Below are positions 8,415-16,392 of a DNA stretch of 64,000 nt, in pieces; within the stretch, counting starts at the first letter, position 1; each line of letters begins with the position of its first letter. Origin of the DNA: Streptomyces violaceoruber (GTDB lineage: Bacteria; Actinomycetota; Actinomycetes; Streptomycetales; Streptomycetaceae). The stretch covers positions 8,494,001 through 8,558,000 of the forward strand of contig NZ_CP137734.1 of NCBI RefSeq assembly GCF_033406955.1, in the 5' to 3' direction. The notes beneath the pieces are model-generated. The model was not told the DNA's origin, did no database searches, and worked only from the letters and a program-made list of their open reading frames with translations. The translations under genes were made by a program, and so were the position numbers.

Positions 8415-9407
8415 TCAGACGACACTCAGTACGTCCGGTACCGGCCGTCGAGGCGTGGCCGGGCCCTTCGGCCCGTACCCCAGCCGAAGCACCATCTGTA
8501 CATGGCCGACCCCCGACCCGGGGTCTCGGGTCAGCAGGCGGAGCTCGCGGTCCTCCAGCGGATGAGAGGTCAAGGACGTGGACAGCCCCCGCAGAGTGCC
8601 CTCCAGTAGAACGCGTTCCAGTGCCTGGCCGGCCGCCAGCCAGTCCCTGGGGCCGTCACCGCGGGTGCCGAGCAGGGCCAGGTGCGGAGTGCGCTCGAAG
8701 GCCGCACTTCCCCGGTCGGGCACCGGCCTGCGTCCGGAGAAGTCGCGGACGGGGGCCTTTCCGTCGCTCTTGCGGGGACCGAAGGCGTACGCCGGGACGC
8801 CGTCGACGGCGGTGTCCACCTCACCGCCGAGTCTCGTCCAGCGCACCAGGTCCTCGTCTTCCTCCGCACGCACCAGGTCGCGGCTCTCGGCATCGCGGAC
8901 CAGTTCGAGCAGGGTGTCGACGTGCCACAGACCCGGGAAGAGCAAGGTCGCTCCCTCTCGTGCCGCAGCGGCCTGCAACGTGGCCCGGACGTTCTCGGGA
9001 ATGTCTCTCTCGGAGAACGGGTGACGGCTTGTGCGTCGCTGTCGTATCGCCGGGTGCAGCCGCCACAGATCCTTCTCCTGCGGTGCCTCCGACAGATCGG
9101 CCAGCTGGACGGACGCGAGAAGCAACGGGTCCCGCGGGTCGGGAAGCAACCGGATGCGTGGCACGAGGGACGCGTGCACCGCGGCGACGCGAAGGTTGAA
9201 GAGCGCCGCCCCGCAGCCGATGTGCAGCGCGCGGTTCCCCGGATCGGACCGGGGCATGGCCCGGGCCGGATCGGCGCGCAGCAGCACGAGTCGTTCGGCT
9301 GCGAGGAATCGGAAACGCCACGGTTGCGCGTTGTGCATCGACGGAGCGGTCGTTGCTTCGGCCACCAAAGTGGTGACCGTCCGCTGGTCGAGTCGGAGCT
9401 GAGCCAT
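8415..9407 (-). CDS. Acg-type nitroreductase family protein
   Basis: 330 residues starting MAQLRLDQRTVTTLVAEA. The N-terminal APSMHNAQPWRFRF motif is the FMN-binding entry of the nitroreductase fold. Later TSRHPFSERDIP and a C-terminal GHVQMVLRLGYG are typical of the Acg group (Rv2032, Rv3131), which are degenerate double nitroreductases in the DosR regulon. Acg of M. tuberculosis is thought to sequester flavin rather than reduce nitro compounds, so catalytic activity should not be assumed. AGGAGGG sits before the ATG. It is divergent from the XRE-PNPOx gene, and their shared 353-bp gap holds a DevR-like box. Confidence 0.88.
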   Translation of the reverse strand: MAQLRLDQRTVTTLVAEATTAPSMHNAQPWRFRFLAAERLVLLRADPARAMPRSDPGNRALHIGCGAALFNLRVAAVHASLVPRIRLLPDPRDPLLLASVQLADLSEAPQEKDLWRLHPAIRQRRTSRHPFSERDIPENVRATLQAAAAREGATLLFPGLWHVDTLLELVRDAESRDLVRAEEDEDLVRWTRLGGEVDTAVDGVPAYAFGPRKSDGKAPVRDFSGRRPVPDRGSAAFERTPHLALLGTRGDGPRDWLAAGQALERVLLEGTLRGLSTSLTSHPLEDRELRLLTRDPGSGVGHVQMVLRLGYGPKGPATPRRPVPDVLSVV

Positions 9408-9630
9408 GGAGCCCTCCTGGTGACCCCACCGGCGGTCCGGCTCCTGCGCCGGACGTCCGGGTGCTGAGACGGTCTTCCGTGGCCTCCGTTCTGTACGCGC
9501 GGCGCTCTGGAGACCCCGTCGAGGTCCTCTCGGCGCGCGACTCATTCGCCACCTCCATTGTTCGTCGAGCGTGCGGTCCGCGGGGAGGGCCGGACAGGCC
9601 GCCCATCGATACCGCCTGGCCCAGCCCTGC

Positions 9631-9644
9631 GGGACCTTCGGCGC
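9631..9644 (+). promoter_or_regulatory. DevR/OsdR-like box between the nitroreductase and PNPOx genes
   Basis: GGGACCTTCGGCGC shares the 12-base word GGGACCTTCGGC with the box at 1801-1814 (minus strand). It fits 8 of 10 conserved DevR positions. It is about 117 bp before the PNPOx start and 224 bp before the nitroreductase start, so it could serve either gene. Confidence 0.45.
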
Positions 9645-9760
9645 GCACGAGCCCCGAGCCGGATACGAATGCGGCCCCACGGCGTGCGGCGGGCTCCGCT
9701 CCGGTTCACTGCGCTGGCGGACGGACGGTGCGTCTGCTCCTCTGGAGGAAGGCGCAAGGA

Positions 9761-10477
9761 ATGGAGTGGACAGTCGTGCACGCCGAGCCAGAACGGTCAG
9801 ATGACGGGGCCCAGCCCTCCTCCGAGGCCGGGCGCATGGCCGACCGGATGGCGGTGCGGCGCCGGCAGCTGGGCATGTCCCGCGACGAGCTGGCCAGGCG
9901 AGCGGGCATGTCCACGACGTATTTGCGGGAGGTCGAGAGCCGGGCCCGCGACTTCGACCCCGGGGCGCTCGCGCGGCTCGCGGTCGTGTTGGAGATGCCC
10001 TACGAGGAGTTGACGGCCGGCCGGACCGACGCGCCTCCGGGCCGGGGTGGGCCAGCCGCGCATCCGGTCCTGGTGCGGTTGTCCGAGCAGGAGTGCTGGC
10101 AGCGGCTGGGAACGCACGGCATCGGCCGCATCTCCTACGTGGCCGGCCCGGGCAAGGAGGCCCCGGTGGTGGTGCCGGTCAACTTCCTCGTGGACGGACG
10201 AAGCGTCGTCTATCGCACGGATCCGGCCGGCGTGGCGGGCATCCGTGCGGGAGAGCCAGTCGCCTTCGAGGCCGACCACGTCGACGAGATGACGGGCCTG
10301 GGCTGGAGCGTCCTGCTGGCGGGTACCGCCGAGCACCCGGTCGAGCGCGAGGCGCTGGAGGCCCTGGCGCGAAGGCGTGGGGCCGTCCCCTGGGCGGGGG
10401 GAAGGCGCGACTTGTGGGTCCGTGTCCTGCCGCACCAGGTCAGCGGTCGCGTCATCCAGCCACTGCGGGAGGCGTAG
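9761..10477 (+). CDS. XRE helix-turn-helix fused to pyridoxamine-5'-phosphate-oxidase-like flavin domain
   Basis: 238 residues. An XRE-type HTH lies at about 28-85 (AVRRRQLGMSRDELARRAG, then a YLREVES recognition helix). A split-barrel PNPOx domain lies at about 100-235, beginning VRLSEQECWQRLGTHGIGRI and containing VVPVNFLVDGRSVVYRT. Such proteins bind FMN or F420, and the HTH fusion suggests a flavin-controlled regulator. The start ATG follows GGAGGAAGG (9744-9751). The DevR-like box upstream and the divergent Acg-type gene place it in the dormancy island. Whether it still binds DNA cannot be told from sequence. Confidence 0.88.
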   Translation: MEWTVVHAEPERSDDGAQPSSEAGRMADRMAVRRRQLGMSRDELARRAGMSTTYLREVESRARDFDPGALARLAVVLEMPYEELTAGRTDAPPGRGGPAAHPVLVRLSEQECWQRLGTHGIGRISYVAGPGKEAPVVVPVNFLVDGRSVVYRTDPAGVAGIRAGEPVAFEADHVDEMTGLGWSVLLAGTAEHPVEREALEALARRRGAVPWAGGRRDLWVRVLPHQVSGRVIQPLREA

Positions 10478-10800
10478 CCGGCGCAAGTGTCCGCCGGGGC
10501 CCGGGGTCTGCGACCGCGAGCCGGCTCGGCCCGCCGACACGACACCGCCCGGTGCGTCGGGCCCGGCGGTGACATCCGGACCGGCCTTCCGGCTGGGCGC
10601 AGGGCGAACTCGTGATGTCGCCGGGTTGTTCACCTCTCCGTAGCCATCCAGTTCCCATCCATCGAACGTCAACGAGGGAAAGCAGCATGCGAGCATTGAC
10701 AAAGGTGCGTGTTCTTACGAGGTCCTCACGCTTGTGTACAGGCGGTTAGTGACCACCCATGAAAACCGGTTACGGTGCCTGGCCGCAGTGGGAGTCGGGG
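10478..10800. other. Convergent intergenic region, nothing recognised
   Basis: The gap lies between the rightward PNPOx gene and the leftward sigma factor. I see no supported gene, strong hairpin or repeat. Confidence 0.5.
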
Positions 10801-11769
10801 TCACCACTGGGTGATGAGCGGGAAGTTTGGTCCGTGCCGGCGCCAGGTTCCGGTGAGGCGGACGAGGCGGGCGGGGGCGGCGATACCGCGCACGGTCGCG
10901 ATCTTGCCGTCGGTGACGTCGAACGTCACAGTGCCTGTGACCTGGTCGCCGAGCAGGAAGAGGAGGGCGGGGGTGCGGTTGACGAGTGCGTAGTGGATGG
11001 CGGGCGGGCCGCCGGCGAGCCGCCGCTTCGCGGGTGTGGGCTTGAAACCGGCTCGTGCGATGGCGGCGACGCGCTCCGGAGTGTCGTACCGCAGCAGCGT
11101 TTTGGCCAGGCCCGCGCCGTTGGAGTCGGCGATCGCGATCGCGTCGTCGGTGAGCAGTGCCACGAGCCGTTCCATACGGCCCGAGGTCGCAGCGGCGAGG
11201 AACTCTTCGACGATGGCCCGGGCGGACGCCGGGTCGACTTCGGCGCCGCGGCGGCGCGTGGCGGTGATGCGGTGCCGGGCCCGGTGGAGGTGCTGCTGGC
11301 TTGCGGACTCGGTGACGTCGAGGATCTCGGCGATCTCGGTGTGGCTGTAGGAGAACGCTTCGCGCAGGAGGTAGACGGCCCGCTCGAGGGGTGACAGGCG
11401 CTCCATGAGGGTCAGCATGGCCAGGGAGACCGATTCGCGCTGCTCGAATGTGTCGGCCGGGCCGAGCATCGGGTCGCCGGCGAGGAGCGGTTCGGGCAAC
11501 CACACGCCGGCGGCGCGTTCGCGGCGGGCCTGTGCCGAGCGGAGCCGGTCGAGGCACAGGTTGGTGACGACCTTGGTCAGCCATGCTTCCGGCACCTTGA
11601 TCTGCTGCCGGTCGGCGGACTGCCAGTGCAGGAACGCGTCCTGTACGGCGTCTTCGGCGTCGGTGGCTGAGCCCAGTAGCCGGTACGCCAGCGAGGCCAG
11701 CCGGTTCCGGCTGGCCTCGAACCGGCTGGTGTCGAATCGATCAGTGGCCGTGCTGTCCACGCGGATCAC
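10801..11769 (-). CDS. sigJ: ECF41-family RNA polymerase sigma factor (SigJ-like) with C-terminal SnoaL-like domain
   Basis: 322 residues: sigma region 2 (about 20-80, with AYRLLGSATDAEDAVQDAFL), the linker motif WLPEP (about 90-94) diagnostic of ECF41, region 4 (about 110-165, with YSHTEIAEILDVTESASQQ), then a SnoaL-like domain (about 180-300). ECF41 factors carry this fused domain in place of a separate anti-sigma factor. The usual DGGGR motif is not evident here; the aligned stretch reads ADSNGAG. Starts are possible at GTG 11769 or GTG 11760, and neither has a strong ribosome site. It begins 9 bp after the NADH dehydrogenase gene, so translation is probably coupled. ECF41 genes normally sit next to oxidoreductases of the COE type, as here. 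Confidence 0.88.
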   Translation of the reverse strand: MIRVDSTATDRFDTSRFEASRNRLASLAYRLLGSATDAEDAVQDAFLHWQSADRQQIKVPEAWLTKVVTNLCLDRLRSAQARRERAAGVWLPEPLLAGDPMLGPADTFEQRESVSLAMLTLMERLSPLERAVYLLREAFSYSHTEIAEILDVTESASQQHLHRARHRITATRRRGAEVDPASARAIVEEFLAAATSGRMERLVALLTDDAIAIADSNGAGLAKTLLRYDTPERVAAIARAGFKPTPAKRRLAGGPPAIHYALVNRTPALLFLLGDQVTGTVTFDVTDGKIATVRGIAAPARLVRLTGTWRRHGPNFPLITQW

Positions 11770-11778
11770 CCTGGGCGG

Positions 11779-13008
11779 CTACGCTGCCGTCTTCTCTGAG
11801 TGCGCGATCGCCTTGTCGGCTGATCCATTCGGTACGGGGGCCAGGTGGTGTCTGCGCCTGGGCAGGCCGAAGGTCGGGTGCGAGGTGGTCCACAGCGACA
11901 TCTTGAGGATGCCCGCCTTGATTCGCGCGGCCTTCCGGCCGCCCACATAGTTCTGCTTTGCTTGCGCTTCGTCGTCGACCATCTGCAGGATCGCGTCTCG
12001 CCGCCCGAGGCTGATGTGATTGCCCAGGTACTCCAGTTTGGTGTTCGGGATCGTGCGGCCGGTCAGGCGTCCCACGATCGCGGCGGTGGCCTGCATGCCG
12101 GTGTATCCGGCCGAGGCGCAGGACATCGGCAGTGGTCGGCCGTTGTCGCCGACGACGTAGGCGCTGTCGCCGGCGGCGTAGACGTTCGGGTGCGAGACCG
12201 ACTGCATGGTGCGATCGACGACGATCCGGCCGGTCTCGGTGACCTCCAGCCCGCCGGCGGCGGCGATGGGGCTGACTGCGAACCCGGCCGTCCACACGGT
12301 TGCGTCGGATGTCAAGGCGGTGCCGTCGGTGCACAGCACTCGCGCCGCTTCGACGGCTTCGACCTCGGTGTGCTCCAGGACGCTGATGCCCAGCCGGTCG
12401 CAGGCCTGGCGCAGGTGGCGGCGTGCTCCGGCGGAGAGCTGGGCGCCCAGCTCTCCGCGGGCGATGAGCGTTACCGACAGACCGGGCCGGGATTCGGCGA
12501 TCTCGGTGGCGGTCTCGATGCCGGTCAGTCCGACGCCGACGATCAGCACACTCCCGCCTTCATCCCGCCTGCTCAGGACGTCCAAGCGCTTGCGCAGGCG
12601 CAGTGCGGAGGGCCGGCCGGCGACGTCGAAGGCGTGCTCGGCCACGCCCGGGACGCCGTGGGTGGTGACGTGGCTGCCGAGCGCGTAGAGAAGCGTGTCG
12701 TAGCCGAGTTCGCCGTGGCCTTCGCCACCGTCGGCGTCGGCCACGGCGACGACCTGGCGCTCGGGGTCGACGGCGGTGACACGGGCCAGGCGCAGCCGTA
12801 TCCCGGTGCCTGCGAAGACCTCGGTGAGCTGTGGAGCCTCGATCGCCTGACCGGCCGAGAGCTGGTGCAGCCGCAGCCGCTGGACGAAGTCCGGCTCGGC
12901 GTTGACCACGGTGATCTCGGTGTCCTGCCGGGACAGCCGGCGGGCCAGAGTCCCGGCCACGTACGCCCCGGCATAGCCGGCTCCGAGGACGACGATGCGG
13001 TGCTTCAT
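11779..13008 (-). CDS. FAD-dependent NADH dehydrogenase-like oxidoreductase (NDH-2 type)
   Basis: 409 residues starting MKHRIVVLGAGYAGAYVAG with the FAD Rossmann GxGxxG. A second Rossmann motif (VLIVGVGLTGIETATEIAE) binds NAD(P)H, and the second FAD contact is NVYAAGDSAYV. This layout is that of type II NADH dehydrogenases and related quinone-reactive enzymes at the inner face of the membrane. There is no obvious membrane anchor beyond a basic C-terminal tail. The ATG follows AGGAGC. It is the first gene of an operon with the ECF41 sigma factor and is the likely regulatory target of that sigma. Confidence 0.9.
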   Translation of the reverse strand: MKHRIVVLGAGYAGAYVAGTLARRLSRQDTEITVVNAEPDFVQRLRLHQLSAGQAIEAPQLTEVFAGTGIRLRLARVTAVDPERQVVAVADADGGEGHGELGYDTLLYALGSHVTTHGVPGVAEHAFDVAGRPSALRLRKRLDVLSRRDEGGSVLIVGVGLTGIETATEIAESRPGLSVTLIARGELGAQLSAGARRHLRQACDRLGISVLEHTEVEAVEAARVLCTDGTALTSDATVWTAGFAVSPIAAAGGLEVTETGRIVVDRTMQSVSHPNVYAAGDSAYVVGDNGRPLPMSCASAGYTGMQATAAIVGRLTGRTIPNTKLEYLGNHISLGRRDAILQMVDDEAQAKQNYVGGRKAARIKAGILKMSLWTTSHPTFGLPRRRHHLAPVPNGSADKAIAHSEKTAA

Positions 13009-13045
13009 GTGCCGCTCCTGTCTGTTCGCTGCTCTCGGTGACTTG

Positions 13046-13072
13046 AGCGGAACAGCGCCCCGATTCCTGACA
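13046..13072 (-). promoter_or_regulatory. Possible ECF41-type promoter of the NDH-sigJ operon
   Basis: On the minus strand TGTCAGG, a 16-base gap, then CGCT resembles the ECF41 consensus TGTCACA-N16-CGTC in spacing, with mismatches in both boxes. It lies about 38 bp before the NDH start, as expected for an autoregulated operon. This is pattern matching only. Confidence 0.3.
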
Positions 13073-13562
13073 GGAACTGGATGTGGCATGGGTCACATAT
13101 TCGAAGGAGGTTCGCGGCACGTAGAGGCAGGGCGCCTTTGAGGCTGGGCTTGGTTGTGGTCGGTCGAGCGCCGACTGGTTGGTGCCCGCAGGTGTTGAAC
13201 GGAGCCGGGTGACGGTGCACTTGGTGAGCCGGGGGTGAGGCCGTATCCCGGTCCGGCGGCAGGGCCCGTCCTCAGCGAAGCGCAGAAGCAGGTGCGAGTA
13301 CGGAGCCGCGCTGGTCGGGACCTCCTTACCGGGGAGTCCCGGCGACGACTGGGTTTTCGAGAGGTCGGGGGTTGAGGTCACACCCGGCGGACGCTGGTCG
13401 ACGGCGACGCCACCGCCGTACGACCCGTTTCATCCGTGACGGGCGAGTGGCCCGGCACCAGGCCGTGGTTCCGGTCGGTGTCTCGGCCGGGTCGGGCTGA
13501 TCCGGAGCGGCGATGAGGTGGGCCAGGCCGAGGCCTCTGGCGGCAGGCCCCCGGCGTCCCGT
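13073..13562. other. Intergenic region, nothing recognised
   Basis: About 490 bp upstream of the NDH operon and before the recognisable part of the glycoside hydrolase pseudogene. The N-terminal part of that pseudogene may once have lain here, but I could not recover convincing protein similarity in any frame. Confidence 0.4.
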
Positions 13563-13951
13563 GCCAGGCCATCCGGCGGCATGACCCGCACCACCTGATC
13601 CTCGGCGACCGCTACGGCACCCGTGCGGGGGTGCCCGACGTGGTCCTGGACGCCCTGGCGCCGTACGTCGATGTGCTGTCGGTGCAGACGTCCCCCTCTC
13701 CGGGGGCCCGGAGCGCGGAGCGGGCCCTGGACGTGATCGGCAGGTGGCACGAACGGACCGGCCTGCCTGTGCTGATCGCCGACACCGGTAACTGGTGCCC
13801 CACGTTCATGAGCCCCGGGCGTCCGCCCGTGACCAGCGTGAGCGCGGCGCGGGCTACACGGCTTTCGCCGAGGCGTTCGCCGCCCGGCCGTGGTGCCTGG
13901 GCCGGCACTGGTGCAGCTGGCTGGAGAACCCTCAGCGCGGTTTCGGGCTTA

Positions 13952-13967
13952 AAGGTCCTAACAAAGG
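13952..13967 (+). repeat. Left terminal inverted repeat of the IS5-family element
   Basis: AAGGTCCTAACAAAGG, preceded by the TTA target copy. It pairs imperfectly with the right end. Confidence 0.85.
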
Positions 13968-14775
13968 CGTTGGACGTGGCGGTGGGTGATCAGGCAGACG
14001 GCGAGGCCGAGGAATGCTTCGTGGATGTCGTCGCGTCTCTCCCAGCGGATGCGCAGGCGGCGGAAGCCGTGGAGCCAGGCGATCGTGCGCTCGACGACGT
14101 AACGGAAGATGCCCAGGCCGGTGCCGTGTGGCTCGCCTCTCCTCGCGATCACGGGGCGGATGCCTCGCTGCCAGAGCAGGCGGCGGTACTTGTCGTGGTC
14201 GTAGCCGCGGTCGGCCAGCAGTGCGTCGGGGCGTCGGCGGGGTCTGCCGACCCGGCCCGCGACGGCGGGGATCTTGTCGAGCAGCGGCTCGAGTTGGGTG
14301 ACATCGTTGCGGTTGCCGCCGGTCAGTGACACCGCGAGCGGGATGCCCTGGCCGTCGACGATGAGGTGGTGCTTGCTGCCCGGGCGTGCGCGGTCGACCG
14401 GGCTGGGCCCGCTTTTGGGCCCCGTCGGGCCGCGCGGACGTGCGAGGAGTCGATCACCGCCCGCTCCCAGTCCAGCTGGTTCTTCGACCGCAACTCGTTC
14501 AGCAGCAGCTCGTGGAGCTGGTCCCAGACGCCGGCCTCGTTCCAGGCCGCCAGGCGCCGCCAGCACGTCATCCCCGACCCGAAGCCCAGCTCCTGGGGCA
14601 GGTACTCCCACTGGATGCCGGTGTGCAGGACGAAGAGGATCCCGCACAGCGCCTGCCGGTCCGGCACCCGCGGTCTGCCCTCGGCCTTCTTCGGACCCGG
14701 CTTCGGCAGCAACGGCCCGACCAACGACCACAGTTCATCCGACACGATCCACGGCCGCGACTGACGATTTCCCAT
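13958..14775 (-). CDS. IS5-family DDE transposase in two frames (probable programmed -1 frameshift)
   Basis: Frame A starts at ATG 14775 (MGNRQSRPWIVSDELWSL). It carries the N-terminal DUF4096-like region with GIQWEYLPQELGFGSGMT and the first catalytic Asp (VIDSSHVRAARRGPK). Frame B then continues the homologous protein (SGPSPVDRARPGSKHHLI), with the second Asp in LLADRGYDHD and the catalytic Glu in RYVVERTIAWLHGFRRLRI. The frames join at a CCCAAAAG tract (minus strand, T run at 14413-14416), where a -1 slip moves A into B. Many IS5 members use such a shift. Both frames are otherwise intact, so the element may be active. Confidence 0.88.
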
Positions 14776-14820
14776 AACCAGACATACGAGCAGAGCGGCC
14801 GACAGCCTCATGATCAGCAG

Positions 14821-14836
14821 CTTTTGTTAGAGCCAG
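14821..14836 (-). repeat. Right terminal inverted repeat of the IS5-family element
   Basis: Read inward it is CTGGCTCTAACAAAAG, followed outward by the second TTA copy. Confidence 0.85.
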
Positions 14837-14973
14837 TTAAGGACCCGTGGGACGAGCCGTACCGGGACCTGACCGTGGCGGTGACGGAGACCAACCGCCG
14901 CCTGCGCGCGCTGGTGTGCGGGTGAGGAGGGCCACCGCCGGGGCGGCGGGTCCCCATACGTCGAGGGGCGCGG

Positions 14974-15597
14974 CTAGGGCGTCGTGCGGAAGCGGATGTG
15001 GTCGATCATCGTGTTCAGGACGGCCTCCAGGGCGATGGTGTCGCGTCGGGTCTGCGTCATGAGCAGACCACCCTGCAAGGCGGTGAGCAGCGCCAGGGCG
15101 AGCCGGTCCGGATCGGCGCCGCCGTCGAGTTCGCCACGTTCCCGCATGGATCGCAGGCCTTCACGGATGGCGTTGCCCCATTGTTCGTAACCCGCCACGA
15201 GCCGGGCGCGGGCCTGCGGATCGAGGTCGGACAGCTCCGACGCCAGTGAACCCAGGGGGCAGCCGCCCTGGCAGTCTCGGGCGTGTTGCGCCTCGACGAC
15301 GGCGTCGCGCCAGGCCTCGAGTGCCTCGATGCTGTCCAGTCGGCTCAGCAGCGGCTTCTGGAAGCCGAGGACCTGCTCGGTCTGGTGCTCGATGACGGCC
15401 TGGACCAGTCCCCGCTTGTCGCCGAAGTAGTGGTAGAGCTGGGAAGGGCTGGCCACACGGGCGGCCTTGAGGATGTCCTCGGTGCTCGTGCCCGTGACGC
15501 CGCGTTCGTACATCAGCTGAGCGGCCGCCGCCACGATGCGGTCGCGGGTGGCCCGCCCCTTCGCGGTCAGACGTCGCGTCCCGGTACTGCTCGTCAT
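14974..15597 (-). CDS. TetR-family transcriptional regulator
   Basis: 207 residues. The TetR HTH is at about 15-60 (ATRDRIVAAAAQLMYERGV, then VASPSQLYHYFGDKRGLVQA). The ligand domain has an ARDCQGGCPLGSLASEL segment whose two Cys flank a Gly pair, a feature of the YcdC/AcrR-like group near redox genes and possibly a thiol switch. It is divergent from a peroxiredoxin gene across a 132-bp region packed with inverted repeats, so it most likely represses itself and the peroxiredoxin. Confidence 0.92.
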   Translation of the reverse strand: MTSSTGTRRLTAKGRATRDRIVAAAAQLMYERGVTGTSTEDILKAARVASPSQLYHYFGDKRGLVQAVIEHQTEQVLGFQKPLLSRLDSIEALEAWRDAVVEAQHARDCQGGCPLGSLASELSDLDPQARARLVAGYEQWGNAIREGLRSMRERGELDGGADPDRLALALLTALQGGLLMTQTRRDTIALEAVLNTMIDHIRFRTTP

Positions 15598-15613
15598 TTC
15601 CTCAAGCTACCAC

Positions 15614-15672
15614 TTTCTAGAGTTGACATTCTAATTTCGGCAGGGCAAGCATTAGAGCCATCACTCTAGAAA
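15614..15672. promoter_or_regulatory. TetR operator region between the regulator and peroxiredoxin genes
   Basis: TTTCTAGAGT (15614-15623) and ACTCTAGAAA (15663-15672) are a perfect 10-bp inverted repeat. Inside it ATTCTAAT (15628-15635) and ATTAGA (15651-15656) form a second, looser dyad. A TTGACA word at 15623-15628 may be the -35 box of the rightward promoter. The AT-rich half-sites stand out in this high-G+C DNA. Confidence 0.75.
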
Positions 15673-15729
15673 TGGCGTGGCGGACTACGACTGACATGTC
15701 TCCGCCGCTCCTGTGCCGAAGGGACGATC

Positions 15730-16392
15730 ATGACCACCACACCCATCGCCGACCAGGCCGCGGTGCTCGCCGAGGGCATGGCCGACCGGACTCCGTCCGA
15801 GGCACTCGAGGCGTTCGGCGCCGAGCAGGCCGAGCTGGACGCGGCCGGAGTTCCCTCGGGCATCGCGACAGCGGGATCCCTCATGCCCGACGCCTCCTTG
15901 CTGGACGTGCACGGGAACGCCACCACGCTCCAGCAGGTCCGCGAGGGCCGCCCGGCGGTCGTGGTGTTCTACCGCGGCGCGTGGTGCCCGTACTGCAACC
16001 TGGCGCTGCGCACCTATGAGCGGGAACTGGCCCCGCGGTTGGCGGAGCGCGGCGTCTCCATGATCGCGGTCAGCCCGCAGAGGCCGGACGGCTCGCTGAC
16101 CATGGCGCAGACCAACGACCTCTCCTACGACGTCCTCTCCGACCCCGGCAACCACATCGGCCGGGCGCTGGGCATCGTCACGCGGCCGACCGATCGCGTC
16201 CAGCACGCCCAGGCCTCGCTCGGCCTGGACCTCACCGAGGTGAACGCGGACGGTACCCGCGACATCCTCATGCCGACCGTGGCGATCGTCGACGCGGAGG
16301 GCGTGCTGCGCTGGATCGACGTCCACCCGAACTACGTCATCCGCAGCGAGCCCGCCCGCATCCTCGAGGCCCTCGCGCGGGCCGTCCGCTGA
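15730..16392 (+). CDS. Peroxiredoxin-like protein (AhpC/TSA, CPYC motif)
   Basis: 220 residues with a thioredoxin fold. The active segment VVVFYRGAWCPYCNLALR places C86 and C89 in a CPYC pair, with the peroxiredoxin-type continuation YERELAPRLAERGVSMIAVS and PTVAIVDAEGVLRWIDVHP. An N-terminal helical extension of about 45 residues precedes the fold. It likely reduces peroxides or disulfides in the cytosol. The gene is divergent from the TetR gene with shared operators. Confidence 0.9.
   Translation: MTTTPIADQAAVLAEGMADRTPSEALEAFGAEQAELDAAGVPSGIATAGSLMPDASLLDVHGNATTLQQVREGRPAVVVFYRGAWCPYCNLALRTYERELAPRLAERGVSMIAVSPQRPDGSLTMAQTNDLSYDVLSDPGNHIGRALGIVTRPTDRVQHAQASLGLDLTEVNADGTRDILMPTVAIVDAEGVLRWIDVHPNYVIRSEPARILEALARAVR

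Larger units (their letters stand above)
13952..14836 (-). mobile_element. IS5-family insertion sequence, 885 bp, with TTA target duplication
   Basis: The ends are imperfect inverted repeats: AAGGTCCTAACAAAGG on the left (13952-13967) and, read inward from the right, CTGGCTCTAACAAAAG (14821-14836), sharing 10 of 16 bases including CTAACAAA. Direct TTA copies flank it at 13949-13951 and 14837-14839, the TNA-type target of several IS5 groups. It holds one transposase in two overlapping frames. It is inserted inside a glycosidase gene, and excision in silico plus one TTA restores the host reading frame. The clean boundaries suggest a fairly recent insertion. Confidence 0.92.
13563..14925 (+). 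pseudogene. Glycoside-hydrolase-like pseudogene, truncated, frameshifted and split by an IS element
   Basis: Three pieces can be read. Part 1 (from about 13563) gives IRRHDPHHLILGDRYG, then YVDVLSVQTSPSP and LPVLIADTGNWCPTFMSP. Near 13817-13830 the frame shifts, after which RDQRERGAGYTAFAEAFA and GRHWCSWLENPQRGFGLK follow. An insertion sequence then interrupts the codon run. On the far side DPWDEPYRDLTVAV continues and ends at the TGA of 14923-14925. The TIM-barrel-like strand ends and Trp-rich stretch suggest an agarase- or beta-galactosidase-like glycosidase, but the family is uncertain. The N-terminal half is absent. Removing the element and one copy of TTA restores an uninterrupted frame (GFGLKDPWDEPY). 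Confidence 0.75.

Noticed and set aside
11845..13041. Plus-strand frame opposite the NADH dehydrogenase
   Set aside because: Antisense shadow without domains.
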